Below, piece by piece: positions 26,948 to 35,538 of a stretch of 64,000 nucleotides of DNA. Source of the stretch: Candidatus Zhuqueibacterota bacterium. Its GTDB lineage: Bacteria > Zhuqueibacterota > Zhuqueibacteria > Zhuqueibacterales > Geothermadaptataceae. The stretch lies in contig JAUZRQ010000045.1 in the NCBI GenBank assembly GCA_030950365.1, positions 1 to 64,000 of the forward strand, given 5' to 3'. Below the pieces are notes generated by a model that saw only the letters and a list, made by a program, of their open reading frames with translations, was not told the DNA's origin and searched no databases. Made by a program: the position numbers and the translations under genes. Numbering within the stretch: position 1 is the stretch's first letter; each line of letters starts with the position of its first letter.

Positions 26948-27376
26948 TTAATACTGCCAGTATTTTTCAAGAAATTTGTTTTCCAGCCGTCGCATCGCTT
27001 CACGCTCAGTATCGGTGGCATCGTCATAGCCGATCACATGCAGCACACCGTGAATCACCAAACGCGCCAGCTCTTCTTCAAAGGAACACCCGTAATATTC
27101 GGCATTTTCCCGCGCAACCTCGGGGCAGATGTAAATGTCGCCGATCGTCTTGCCCTCCGGATCGGCGCCGAGATTGAAAGAAATCACATCGGTCTGGTAG
27201 CTGCGCTGCAAATAGCGCTGATTCAAATCCACAATGGCATCGGTCGTCACGAACGTGATGGTGAGATCGCAGCCGTCTTTTTGATGCGCTTGCCACACGG
27301 CCGAGGCCAGACGCCGAAATGGCTGCTTTTTAAGTTTTTTGAACGGGCTCTGATTGTATATTCTCACCATGAGCAT
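26948..27376 (-). CDS. ybeY: endoribonuclease YbeY (16S rRNA maturation)
   Basis: Zinc-dependent RNase for 16S rRNA 3'-end maturation and ribosome quality control. It reads about 142 aa from ATG 27376; the frame is open further upstream inside pgpH, but the family's N-terminus corresponds to VRIYNQSPFKKL, so the internal ATG at 27376 (or 27370) is chosen. The metal site reads HGVLHVIGYDD: the first two His of the usual H-x3-H-x5-H are present and the third is Asp. I believe Asp here is frequent in Bacteroidota-type YbeY. It overlaps the end of pgpH by about 45 bp, consistent with coupled translation. Confidence 0.9.
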   Translation of the reverse strand: MLMVRIYNQSPFKKLKKQPFRRLASAVWQAHQKDGCDLTITFVTTDAIVDLNQRYLQRSYQTDVISFNLGADPEGKTIGDIYICPEVARENAEYYGCSFEEELARLVIHGVLHVIGYDDATDTEREAMRRLENKFLEKYWQY

Positions 27377-29756
27377 CGGTTTCCGATTTTGCGGCGCCTG
27401 CCGTTCCCGTTGCTGCCGCGGGCTCGGCTTCACTCAGCTTCCTGTCTTGATCCGGATATTCGACCCGGCCGTGGAAAATGCCCGTCAATATTTTTACGAA
27501 CGCTTCCTGAATTTGATTCAAATCGCGCAGGGTCAGCGGCGATTCATCCAGCTCGCAGTTCTTGAACCGGTCATCGATGATGGCGTTCACCACCGACCGA
27601 ATGCGGCTAACCGAGGGATCCTTGAGCGACCGGCAGGTGGCCTCCACCGCGTCGGCCAGCATCACGATGCCTGTTTCTTTGGATTGCGGTTTCGGTCCGG
27701 GATAGCGGAAATCGTCCTCGTTGACTTCCTTGCCCTCACTCACCTCTTTAGCTTTGTTGTAGAAATACGATATCAGGGTGGTGCCGTGATGTTCAGAAAT
27801 AAACGCCCGGATCTCCTTCGGAAGGCCATATTCCTGAGCAATTTCCAGCCCGCGCTTCACATGGCTGACCAGAATCAGGCAGCTCATGGTGGGCGAGAGC
27901 TTTTCATGCGGATTTTTGCCATCCACCTGGTTTTCGACGAAATATTCCGGCTTTTCCATCTTGCCGATGTCGTGATAATACGCACCCACGCGCGCCAGCA
28001 GTGAATTGGCTCCAATCGCTTCAGCGGCGGCTTCGGCCAGCGAGCCTACCAACAGGCTATGATGGTAGGTACCCGGGGCCCGAATCGCGAGTTGCTGCAG
28101 CAGCGGCTTGTTCAAATCCGACAGCTCCAGTAAAGTCGCATCCGTAGTCATATCAAAGGTATATTCGAAAATCACCATCAGGCCGTAGGTCAAAATCGGG
28201 CTGAGAAAGCCGTTAATCAGGCCGAAGCCGATGTTATTCATAATTTCATCGAAAGCCGAATAGCGTAGAAGCTCAAGGGTGCCAATACTGATGATGTAGC
28301 CCGAGGTCACCCATAAAAACGATTTGAACAGCCACGAGCGCGAACGCACGCGCCGCACCGAAAGGATGCTGGTGATGCCCACCACCAGAGTGATAAGCGT
28401 AATGGAGAATTCGTTGCCCCGCAATCCGGCGAGCAAAATCGCCAGGCTCACCGTGCCCATGAATGCCACCTGTGGATCAAAAAAAATAGTCAGCAGCATG
28501 GCGGCGATGGCCACCGGGATTAGATATTCCGACAGCGAAAAGCGACTAATAAAATTGCCGACAAACAAAATCAATAGCAACGTGATAAGGATCATCAGCA
28601 CCTTGGACAGGTCGTCGAACACCTCACGACGCAGATAGTACAGAAACAGCATGATGAAACCGAGCCCGACGCAGGCCATCATGACACGCCCCCATAGGGG
28701 AAGGATGGCAGCCCATCCGCGCGTGGCCTTCTCACGCTCGGCCTTGGCCTGGGCTAGCGAGCGCAGCTTCTGGATGTGCTCTTTGGTGATTTTTTCGTGG
28801 CTGTCGATGATTTTTTCTTTTTCCAGCACGGTGCCTTTGGCTAGCGGCACCCGCGCAACGGCTTCCTGAATGCGCTTTTGGGTTTCGTTTTCGTCGTAAA
28901 AAATATTCGGTCGGACGATCTGCCCCAGAATCTCGTAGCCCGCCTTCACGGCTGGCTCGTAGGAAAAAGCTTCGCGCAGCTTCTGCAGAATCGTGGCATT
29001 CAGATTACCCACGTGATGGAAGATATTGATATCCTCGATGGTCTCCTCATCACCAGTGGTGAGCGCCAGCTTTTCCGGTTGATTCGGCAAATCCTGCGGC
29101 GCGATGTTGAGAATACCGATGCTGTACGTATCGCGCGCAATTTTGGATAGCATTCGCTGGAAATCAACCAATGCTAAGGTGGTGGTATCGGTATCCGCAG
29201 GCACCGACTGCATCCGTAATTTCGCCTTTCCCACGACTTTCTTCTGTGCTTTTGCCGGTGCCTTTTGCACGCGCAAATGACCAAGGAAAAACCTGAGCAA
29301 ATCCTCAGTTGGATTGATTTTGAGCGTTTTCAAATTTTCGCTGAGCATCGTGGCCTTGACGCTATCCGGCAATTCTTTTTTGAGAACCGTGTCCACCCCG
29401 GCAAAAAACCGCTTTAGGGTGACAATTTTGTGTTGTGCCACCGTATCGATGCGGATAAACACGGGCGCCACGCTTTTTTTCGCGGCGTCCACGTCCCGGT
29501 TATATTCATCGGGCGTCTTGTTTATAGAAAAAGTAAATGGCGCCACCACCTGCTCACCAATATAAATTTCGCCTTCTTTCAGGTCGGCGAATTCATACGA
29601 CTTTTCACTCGGATAGATGAGAACGATGAGCAATACTGTCAGCGCGAAGACGACCCAGTGAAATGCATAACCGCGCCGCACTTTCGAAATTTTTCCAAGC
29701 CACGTTTTGGAAAATTCCTGCCAGAGCTGCACGAATTTCAAATTATTCCTCTTCAT
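27330..29756 (-). CDS. pgpH: PgpH-type 7TM HD-domain c-di-AMP phosphodiesterase
   Basis: Membrane-bound HD phosphodiesterase of the PgpH/YqfF family, which hydrolyses cyclic di-AMP to pApA. From ATG 29756 it has 808 aa. One N-terminal membrane helix is followed by an extracytoplasmic 7TMR-HDED domain (about 60-350), a seven-helix membrane block (about 360-580) and a cytoplasmic HD domain with the YHHS, YYHDIGKMEKPEYF and EHHGTT motifs. The C-terminal tail of about 45 residues is Ala/Glu/Thr-rich. The start is placed at ATG 29756 because AGGA precedes it with five-base spacing and the hydrophobic region begins soon after. It overlaps the 3' end of phoH. Its presence implies c-di-AMP signalling in this organism. 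Confidence 0.92.
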   Translation of the reverse strand: MKRNNLKFVQLWQEFSKTWLGKISKVRRGYAFHWVVFALTVLLIVLIYPSEKSYEFADLKEGEIYIGEQVVAPFTFSINKTPDEYNRDVDAAKKSVAPVFIRIDTVAQHKIVTLKRFFAGVDTVLKKELPDSVKATMLSENLKTLKINPTEDLLRFFLGHLRVQKAPAKAQKKVVGKAKLRMQSVPADTDTTTLALVDFQRMLSKIARDTYSIGILNIAPQDLPNQPEKLALTTGDEETIEDINIFHHVGNLNATILQKLREAFSYEPAVKAGYEILGQIVRPNIFYDENETQKRIQEAVARVPLAKGTVLEKEKIIDSHEKITKEHIQKLRSLAQAKAEREKATRGWAAILPLWGRVMMACVGLGFIMLFLYYLRREVFDDLSKVLMILITLLLILFVGNFISRFSLSEYLIPVAIAAMLLTIFFDPQVAFMGTVSLAILLAGLRGNEFSITLITLVVGITSILSVRRVRSRSWLFKSFLWVTSGYIISIGTLELLRYSAFDEIMNNIGFGLINGFLSPILTYGLMVIFEYTFDMTTDATLLELSDLNKPLLQQLAIRAPGTYHHSLLVGSLAEAAAEAIGANSLLARVGAYYHDIGKMEKPEYFVENQVDGKNPHEKLSPTMSCLILVSHVKRGLEIAQEYGLPKEIRAFISEHHGTTLISYFYNKAKEVSEGKEVNEDDFRYPGPKPQSKETGIVMLADAVEATCRSLKDPSVSRIRSVVNAIIDDRFKNCELDESPLTLRDLNQIQEAFVKILTGIFHGRVEYPDQDRKLSEAEPAAATGTAGAAKSETDAHGENIQSEPVQKT

Positions 29757-30750
29757 ACTCATCCTGATTTGATGGTTTTGAGGATTGCTCGTAGTTGCTA
29801 TACGCCTTGATAATCTCGCGCACCAGCCGGTGGCGCACGACATCCGCCTCATCGAGATACACGAAGGCGATGCCGGGAATATCTGACAGAATCCGCCGTG
29901 CCTGAATCAGCCCGGATTCGGCCTCCGGCGGCAAATCGATCTGGGTGATGTCGCCGGTCACGATGGCTTTGGAATACAGTCCCAGCCGAGTCAGAAACAT
30001 TTTCATCTGGCTGGGGGTGGTGTTTTGCGCCTCGTCCAGGATCACGAAGGCGTTGTTGAGCGTGCGGCCGCGCATATACGCCAGCGGCACCACCTCGATG
30101 ACGCGGGTTTCGAGATAGCGTTGCAGCTTCTCGGGCGGTAGCATGTCACCCAGGGCATCGTATAGCGGCCGAAGATAGGGATCCACTTTCTCCAGCAAGT
30201 CGCCGGGGAGATATCCAAGGCTTTCTCCAGCTTCAACTGCCGGTCGTGCCAGTACAATGCGCGAGACCTGACGATCACGAAGATGCGCTACCGCCATGGC
30301 CACGGCGAGATAGGTCTTTCCCGTTCCCGCCGGCCCGATGATAAAAGTCAGATCGTTGTTTTTGACGGTTTCAAAATATTTTGCTTGGCCGACGGTCTTG
30401 GGCTTGACCGCCGCATCCTTTGTGAATAAGATCGCGTCAAATCTATTGGGCTCTTCGGCGATTTTGTGCTTGTGATTTCTGTGACCAAGCACCACCGCCA
30501 TGATGGTCTCCACATCACTTTCACGCACGTGTTGGTTGCGATGGTACAGCATCAGCAGTTCGGTGAAAATGCGTTCGAGTTTGGCCACTTCATCGGGATC
30601 GCCTTTCAAAATAATTTGCGTGCCCCGGGCCACCACATTCGCCGAAAATTCTGAAGATATCTTTTTTAGGAGCTGATCGCCAAATCCCAGCAGAATGGTC
30701 TGATCAACCCCGCCAATATCAATCTTTTTCTCCACGCTTCGTTTTGCCAA
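29743..30750 (-). CDS. phoH: PhoH-like ATPase
   Basis: PhoH/YbeZ-type P-loop protein, 335 aa, related to superfamily 1 helicase cores and functionally linked to YbeY in rRNA handling. Walker A is GPAGTGKT (139-146); Walker B is VILDEAQNT, followed by a TRLG...VTGDITQIDLP motif as in the family. The start codon is TTG (30750-30748) with GGGAG about nine bases upstream; the residues that follow are Ala-Lys-Arg. It heads the phoH-pgpH-ybeY-CNNM-GalT-like-sfsA gene string. An intrinsic-terminator-like hairpin with its T tract abuts its RBS. Confidence 0.93.
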   Translation of the reverse strand: MAKRSVEKKIDIGGVDQTILLGFGDQLLKKISSEFSANVVARGTQIILKGDPDEVAKLERIFTELLMLYHRNQHVRESDVETIMAVVLGHRNHKHKIAEEPNRFDAILFTKDAAVKPKTVGQAKYFETVKNNDLTFIIGPAGTGKTYLAVAMAVAHLRDRQVSRIVLARPAVEAGESLGYLPGDLLEKVDPYLRPLYDALGDMLPPEKLQRYLETRVIEVVPLAYMRGRTLNNAFVILDEAQNTTPSQMKMFLTRLGLYSKAIVTGDITQIDLPPEAESGLIQARRILSDIPGIAFVYLDEADVVRHRLVREIIKAYSNYEQSSKPSNQDEYEEE

Positions 30751-30761
30751 TCCTTGAAACT

Positions 30762-30813
30762 CCCAAATAAAAAAAGCCCTTATGGAATGCGCGCGGCATT
30801 CTCAATAAGAGCT
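30762..30813 (-). terminator. terminator-like hairpin abutting the phoH ribosome site
   Basis: Minus strand: stem AGCTCTTAT / ATAAGGGCT (one mismatch) topped by AATGC / GCATT, followed by TTTTTTTATTT (30774-30764). The RBS of phoH follows within a few bases. It could be an attenuator of phoH or the end of a short RNA starting in the preceding 100 nt. Confidence 0.65.
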
Positions 30814-30902
30814 AATTTAAGCCATTTTCGTGCCAGAAGCAATCGTGCAAACGCAATATTCATAAGAACCGTTGGTTCGAACGCACCATTTAAAAAGGCC
30901 CG

Positions 30903-30942
30903 AATAAAAAATCAGGCTATGGGTAAGCACACCCATAGCCTG
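30903..30942 (-). terminator. intrinsic terminator of the LysM gene
   Basis: Perfect 12-bp stem CAGGCTATGGGT / ACCCATAGCCTG (30913-30942) with a 6-nt loop, followed on the minus strand by ATTTTTTATT. It lies 26 bp after the LysM gene stop. Confidence 0.85.
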
Positions 30943-30967
30943 AAAATTGGATAACCATCTTCAGAAC

Positions 30968-31816
30968 TTAACGGGGAATCCGCAAAACCTGGAACGGATA
31001 AATCAAGCTCGGATCGCTCCCGACGATGTCCTTGTTGGCCTCATACAGTTTGGTCCACAGAGTGGGATCGCCCAGGACATCGGTTTTGCCTGCGATCTTG
31101 TATAGAAAGTCACCTTTTTCTACCAGGTATTCATCCGGCCCAACTTCACGCTGAATCTTGAAAATCTGATCCGGATAAATCAAATCCGGGTCTTTGATCT
31201 GGTCGCGATTGTACGAATAAATCCTCACCCACTGATAAGGATCACCGTAAATATCGCTTTTACCGGCAATTTTCCACAGATAGTCGCCCCGCATCACGGT
31301 GTACTCATCATAAATGGCCTTGGGCATTCGGCTACGCAATTGTGTAATTTTGCCTTCAATGGAGGCGACTAGATTCTGCATCTCGGTCAACGCATAAATC
31401 TTGCTTTGTTTCAACTCATTGAGTTGGGCTTCAAGATCGTCAAGCTCTTTGCGTCGTTTAAAAAGTTCCTCTGGACTAAGAGCCATCAGGCCATCAACCT
31501 GGTTGTTCAGGGCATTGAGCTGATTGCGATACGCCTCAACGCCGGCTGCATCTGTCCCCAGCAGGGCGTAGATTTCATTCCAGACGGAGGCCGTTTGCTG
31601 TTCGGTATCCTGGATCTGCTGCTTCAAATTGGCAATCTCTTGATCCAGTCTGGCGATCTCGGCTTTTGCATCGTCTTCCCGCTTCTGCCACTCCTGCAAT
31701 TGCGCCTGGTATTCTTCCATGGTCATTTTTTCTTCTTGAGCGAAGGAAGCCGTGGCAAGCGAAAAAGCAAAAGCCCCGCACGCGATCGCCAGGGTAAATT
31801 TAGCGAACATCTTCAT
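30968..31816 (-). CDS. secreted coiled-coil protein with two LysM-like domains
   Basis: A 282-aa exported protein. The signal peptide ends SFA / QEEK, giving a mature N-terminal Gln. A long Glu/Gln/Lys/Leu coiled coil (about 28-165) is followed by two LysM-like modules, each starting with a GDYLWKIAGK or GDFLYKIAGK pattern (about 176-224 and 232-282) and ending with YPDQIFKI or YPFQVLRI. LysM binds peptidoglycan, so the protein probably bridges cell wall and another envelope partner through its coiled coil. It lies 42 bp downstream of the Lpp-like lipoprotein gene and shares its strong promoter; a perfect terminator follows. Confidence 0.85.
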   Translation of the reverse strand: MKMFAKFTLAIACGAFAFSLATASFAQEEKMTMEEYQAQLQEWQKREDDAKAEIARLDQEIANLKQQIQDTEQQTASVWNEIYALLGTDAAGVEAYRNQLNALNNQVDGLMALSPEELFKRRKELDDLEAQLNELKQSKIYALTEMQNLVASIEGKITQLRSRMPKAIYDEYTVMRGDYLWKIAGKSDIYGDPYQWVRIYSYNRDQIKDPDLIYPDQIFKIQREVGPDEYLVEKGDFLYKIAGKTDVLGDPTLWTKLYEANKDIVGSDPSLIYPFQVLRIPR

Positions 31817-31857
31817 CTTTCACTCCTCAAATTATTGTTTAGTTAGGTTCTCCCTCT

Positions 31858-32124
31858 CTAAAGTCCCAAACGCTGTTTAACCGCCTCTTTCTCGTCCTTG
31901 GCTTTTTGCAATTCGCGCTTCTTTTGCTCAAGTTGCCGTTCTAAATCGGCCTTTTCGCGGCGCTTCTGCTCCACCGTCTGCTCAGCAGACAGGGCCGCCT
32001 GCTTCGTTTCCTCCAGTACCTGGAGTTGCTCCTCATTCGGATGTTTCGTGCAGCCTACGAGTGCCAGGGAAGCCGAAAATCCCATGAGCAACCCCCAGTG
32101 TACCATCGTTCTGGCGATTTTCAT
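31858..32124 (-). CDS. small Lpp-like coiled-coil lipoprotein
   Basis: An 88-aa lipoprotein: lipobox LVGC (Cys25), then about 60 residues of continuous Glu/Lys/Gln coiled-coil heptads and a short tail ending RLGL. Size and layout recall Braun's lipoprotein, but there is no C-terminal Lys for covalent attachment to peptidoglycan and no clear homologue that I can name. The RBS GGAGG is strong and the gene follows a consensus sigma-70 promoter, so it is probably an abundant envelope protein. Co-transcribed with the LysM protein downstream, which may supply the peptidoglycan contact (inference). Confidence 0.8.
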   Translation of the reverse strand: MKIARTMVHWGLLMGFSASLALVGCTKHPNEEQLQVLEETKQAALSAEQTVEQKRREKADLERQLEQKKRELQKAKDEKEAVKQRLGL

Positions 32125-32245
32125 AAACGTTACACCTCCTTCCGGTTTTCCTTCCCAATTACTGTGTATGTCTTTTTAGGGAAATTTGCCAAAATCCTAC
32201 AAAGATTTTTGTTTTTTAAGGATTAATAACAGTTTTGGTCGAAAT

Positions 32246-32274
32246 ATTATAAGAATTAAATCATACTTTGTCAA
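32246..32274 (-). promoter_or_regulatory. perfect consensus sigma-70 promoter
   Basis: Minus strand TTGACA (32274-32269), exactly 17 bp, TATAAT (32251-32246): both hexamers match the consensus completely. It reads toward the Lpp-like lipoprotein and LysM genes, with a leader of about 115 nt, and starts 12 bp before the aspS stop region ends. Confidence 0.85.
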
Positions 32275-32285
32275 GCAAAAAAGTC

Positions 32286-34049
32286 TCAGGTGCCAATGAT
32301 TTTGATTCCCAGCTCCCGGAGCTGCCGTGCATCGACTTCGCTGGGAGCGCCGTCCATCAGCGACAGGGCGCTGTTGGTTTTCGGGAAAGCAATCACATCG
32401 CGGATGGATTGCCGGCCGGCCAGAATCATCGCCAACCGGTCGAAACCGAATGCGATGCCGCCGTGCGGAGGCGCTCCGTACTCAAACGCTTCCAAAAGAA
32501 AACCAAACTTCTTTTCGGCCTCTTCCGGAGAAATTTTGAGCAACGAGAACATTTTATTTTGTAAATCCCGCTTGTGAATTCGGATGCTACCGCCGGCGAT
32601 TTCGTAGCCGTTGAGCACCAGATCGTACGCTTTCGCTCGCACCTTTTCCGGAGCCGTGTCCATCAGGTGCAAATCCTCTTCCATCGGCGAGGTGAACGGA
32701 TGATGGCGCGCCACGTAGCGATGCTCTTCCTCATCATATTCCAATAGCGGGAAATCCACCACCCAGAGCAGGTTGTATTCACCGTCCGGAATCAGGTTTT
32801 CATCGCGGGCCAATCGGTTGCGCAAATTACCGAGCACGGTGTTGGTTCGTTCACGCTCATCCGCCACGATCAGCAACAAATCGCCGCTTTCGGCCCCGAA
32901 GGTCTGCGTGATGTTCCGGCGCGTGCTCTCATCGAAGAATTTGGCCAGGCCGCTATCCCAGTCCGACTCGCCGATTTTGATCGCCACCAGCCCCCTGGCG
33001 CCGAACTCTTTTACGAATTCCGTGAGCTCATCGATGCGCTTTCGCGAATAGGCGCTGCCTCCCGGTACCCGAATGCCTTTCACGGTCCCGTTGTTCTCCA
33101 GCACCTCCCGAAACACTCGAAATTCAGCGCCTTTGGCGATTTCGGAAATATCCACCAGGGGCAGGCCGAAGCGCAAATCCGGCTTGTCACTGCCGTATTT
33201 TTCCATCGCTTCCGCATACGACAGCCGCGGGAATGGCGTTTCAATTTCCACGCCTTTGATTTCTTTCATGACGCGTTGCATCAGGCCTTCGACCATGCCC
33301 AGCACGTCATCGGCATCAACGAAGCTCATTTCGACGTCAATCTGGGTGAATTCGGGTTGGCGATCAGCACGCAGATCCTCATCTCGGAAACATTTAACGA
33401 TCTGAAAATAGCGGTCGAAGCCGGCAACCATGAGGATTTGTTTATACGTCTGCGGCGACTGCGGCAGCGCGTAGAATTTGCCCTTGTGAATGCGGCTCGG
33501 CACCAGGTAATCACGGGCACCTTCTGGCGTGCTCTTCATTAGCATGGGCGTTTCGATTTCGACGAATTGATTTTCATCGAAGTAGCGGCGTACCACCTGA
33601 TACAGCCGGTGTCGCAAAAGCAGATTGTTCTGCATCGTGGGCCGACGCAAATCCAGATAGCGGTATTTCAGCCGCAGCTCCTCCGAAACTTCGATGTTAT
33701 CGATGATTTCGAACGGCGGGGTTTTAGCCGCATTGAGAACTTCGCAATCGTCGGCAATGACTTCAATCTCACCGGTAGCGAGGGTTTCATTGGCCATACC
33801 TGCCGGCCGGATGGCAACGCGTCCGGACACTGCAATCACAAACTCTCCGCGCAGGGTTTTGCCAATTTGATAAACGGCCTTGTTTTCTGGATTAAATACG
33901 ATCTGGGTTTTGCCATACCGATCGCGCAAGTCGATAAAAATCACGCCACCATGGTCGCGACGGCGATCCACCCAGCCCATCAGGGTGACGGACTGCCCCT
34001 CATGCTCTTTGCGTAATTCTCCGCAGGTGTGTGTTCTTTTTCTTTGCAT
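32286..34049 (-). CDS. aspS: aspartyl-tRNA synthetase
   Basis: Class II aminoacyl-tRNA synthetase charging tRNA-Asp, cytoplasmic. From ATG 34049 it has 587 aa: N-terminal OB anticodon-binding domain (GWVDRRRDHGGVIFIDLRD), the catalytic core with motif 2 FRDEDLRADRQPEFTQID, the bacterial GAD insertion (about 285-410) and motif 3 GIAFGFDRLAMIL. The open frame extends 20 codons upstream into a dispersed repeat; the internal ATG is chosen because MQRKRTHTCGEL is the normal N-terminus of the family. It is a single-gene unit; the promoter is not evident. Confidence 0.97.
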   Translation of the reverse strand: MQRKRTHTCGELRKEHEGQSVTLMGWVDRRRDHGGVIFIDLRDRYGKTQIVFNPENKAVYQIGKTLRGEFVIAVSGRVAIRPAGMANETLATGEIEVIADDCEVLNAAKTPPFEIIDNIEVSEELRLKYRYLDLRRPTMQNNLLLRHRLYQVVRRYFDENQFVEIETPMLMKSTPEGARDYLVPSRIHKGKFYALPQSPQTYKQILMVAGFDRYFQIVKCFRDEDLRADRQPEFTQIDVEMSFVDADDVLGMVEGLMQRVMKEIKGVEIETPFPRLSYAEAMEKYGSDKPDLRFGLPLVDISEIAKGAEFRVFREVLENNGTVKGIRVPGGSAYSRKRIDELTEFVKEFGARGLVAIKIGESDWDSGLAKFFDESTRRNITQTFGAESGDLLLIVADERERTNTVLGNLRNRLARDENLIPDGEYNLLWVVDFPLLEYDEEEHRYVARHHPFTSPMEEDLHLMDTAPEKVRAKAYDLVLNGYEIAGGSIRIHKRDLQNKMFSLLKISPEEAEKKFGFLLEAFEYGAPPHGGIAFGFDRLAMILAGRQSIRDVIAFPKTNSALSLMDGAPSEVDARQLRELGIKIIGT

Positions 34050-34107
34050 GGAACTGCTCGTTAAAACCCAATTGCGATTAGCTTGTTTTTTATTCAACGG
34101 AAAGCGC

Positions 34108-34224
34108 AACTATTTCAACCATGCGTTTCAATTTTGATAGCCATTGTGTCATTCCAGTTTTAACGCCAACCTTACGGTAACGCCAGATACCGAAATGACA
34201 AAAACAGCTTATGGTTGAATAGTT
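34108..34224. repeat. dispersed palindromic repeat, copy 3 (divergent)
   Basis: The outer inverted arms AACTATTTCAACCAT (34108-34122) and ATGGTTGAATAGTT (34211-34224) share the GTTGAATAGTT arm of copy 1. The inner GTCATT / AATGAC pair (34148-34153 with 34194-34199) corresponds to the GTCATCGCGAG ends of copies 1 and 2, but the central sequence differs. It lies between aspS and the AgmX-like operon. Confidence 0.65.
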
Positions 34225-34297
34225 CCTTGAACGCTAATTGAAATTCTTCTAATATAATATGAAATCGCCAAAAATCAATACGATGTTTACAATTCTT

Positions 34298-34338
34298 CCA
34301 ACAATAAAAGAGCCACCCACGGATCGTGGGTGGCTCTT
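34298..34338 (-). terminator. intrinsic terminator of the TPR-ExbBD-AgmX operon
   Basis: Perfect 13-bp stem AAGAGCCACCCAC / GTGGGTGGCTCTT (34308-34338) with a 5-nt loop, followed on the minus strand by TTATTGTTGG. It lies 26 bp after the stop codon of the last gene. Confidence 0.85.
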
Positions 34339-34364
34339 ACTTAAGCCAGGTTTTGAACTCTAAA

Positions 34365-35474
34365 TTAATACCCAAAGGTGTACACCTGTTTGAAAGCGGT
34401 ATTCCCTTTGGATTTCTCGATAGCGCCGAAATTCCAACGTTTAATGCGGTTGACGATGCATCGCTCAACACGACGATTGCGTAGCGTGGATGATACGATG
34501 CTCACTTCAACCACTTTACCTGAAGCATCGATGATGAAACGCACCACCACTTTGCCACGCAGGTTCGGGTTGCGCTTCAGCTCGCGCTGATAACAATACT
34601 GGATCGCAGCATTGTGGGATTTGACAATCGCCGCCACAGCATCGATATCGCGTCCCCCCCGATTGACGGTTTCGTCGGCTTCCTCCAACAATGAACCTGA
34701 AGCGTCGGTAACCAGATTGTTGCTGCGCGATACCCCGGATACTTCCGATTTCCCCAATCCTTCGACCAGCTCATCAATGCCTCCGCCACCGGTCTCGCGT
34801 GCGGCGCGAATGTTTCGGCCTTTTCGGGGGCCGCCGGCGCCGGCTTCGCCGCGCTTCAGGCCGGATATGTTTTCAAGCGCCCTGTCCAGATTCTGTCCCA
34901 CCTTGCCGCTAGTGAGAACGTCCTCCACTTCCGAGCCAGAGGCCGTTTTACTTGTGCTGGTAAGCAACCCGAGGATCCCCTGATTGCTCACCGCTTTTTG
35001 AATCTGTTCCCGCGAGCGGCGCCGGCCGGCTGCGGCGGTGGCCCGCTCAGCCTTGCGGCCTTCCACCGTGGCTGCGCGTCGTCCTTTCCCACTCCGCTTC
35101 GGCTGGCTTTTTTTGCCAGGCTTGGGTTCGGCCTTTTTCTCTTCTCTGGCCGCCTTGGCTTTGCCAATATCGGTAGTCTCAGCGAATTTGACGGTTTCCT
35201 CGATCTTTGGTCGGTCCAGAACCAGACTGGCAAAGCGCTTCTGGATTTGTGCTATTTCCTTGTCCGTTACTTCCGTAGTGGGCGGATGCGTTGCAAAATA
35301 ACTTACCATTGTCAGATGGATCAGCAGCGAAACAATCAGAATCGCGGTATATCGTTTGTCCAGACTATCAATGAATCGCCGTTCGAATTCTTTTGGAAAT
35401 ACGCCTGCGCCTACCTGTTCCATGTCTTGAGATCGGCCCTCCCTGGCAATTGAATGGTTGGATTGCATCGCCAT
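34365..35474 (-). CDS. AgmX/PglI-type TonB-like energy-transducing protein
   Basis: A 369-aa protein with a cytoplasmic N-terminus, one membrane helix (about residues 43-63), a long Lys/Arg/Ala- and Gly-rich periplasmic linker (about 75-280) and a C-terminal AgmX/PglI domain (about 285-369). That domain has its two characteristic cysteines (IQYCYQRELKRNPNLRG and RRVERCIVNRIKRW), then NF and a terminal aromatic strand. The domain is a TonB relative found in AgmX/GltJ of the Myxococcus gliding machinery. It is last in an operon with a TolQ/ExbB channel and two ExbD proteins, so it should span the periplasm and be driven by the proton motive force (inference). A strong terminator follows. Confidence 0.85.
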   Translation of the reverse strand: MAMQSNHSIAREGRSQDMEQVGAGVFPKEFERRFIDSLDKRYTAILIVSLLIHLTMVSYFATHPPTTEVTDKEIAQIQKRFASLVLDRPKIEETVKFAETTDIGKAKAAREEKKAEPKPGKKSQPKRSGKGRRAATVEGRKAERATAAAGRRRSREQIQKAVSNQGILGLLTSTSKTASGSEVEDVLTSGKVGQNLDRALENISGLKRGEAGAGGPRKGRNIRAARETGGGGIDELVEGLGKSEVSGVSRSNNLVTDASGSLLEEADETVNRGGRDIDAVAAIVKSHNAAIQYCYQRELKRNPNLRGKVVVRFIIDASGKVVEVSIVSSTLRNRRVERCIVNRIKRWNFGAIEKSKGNTAFKQVYTFGY

Positions 35475-35538
35475 ATGGACACCTTTTCTTTGTCCTTTTC
35501 TGGGCTGAATACAAAATGCCCTCAGTTTGACATCGGCA

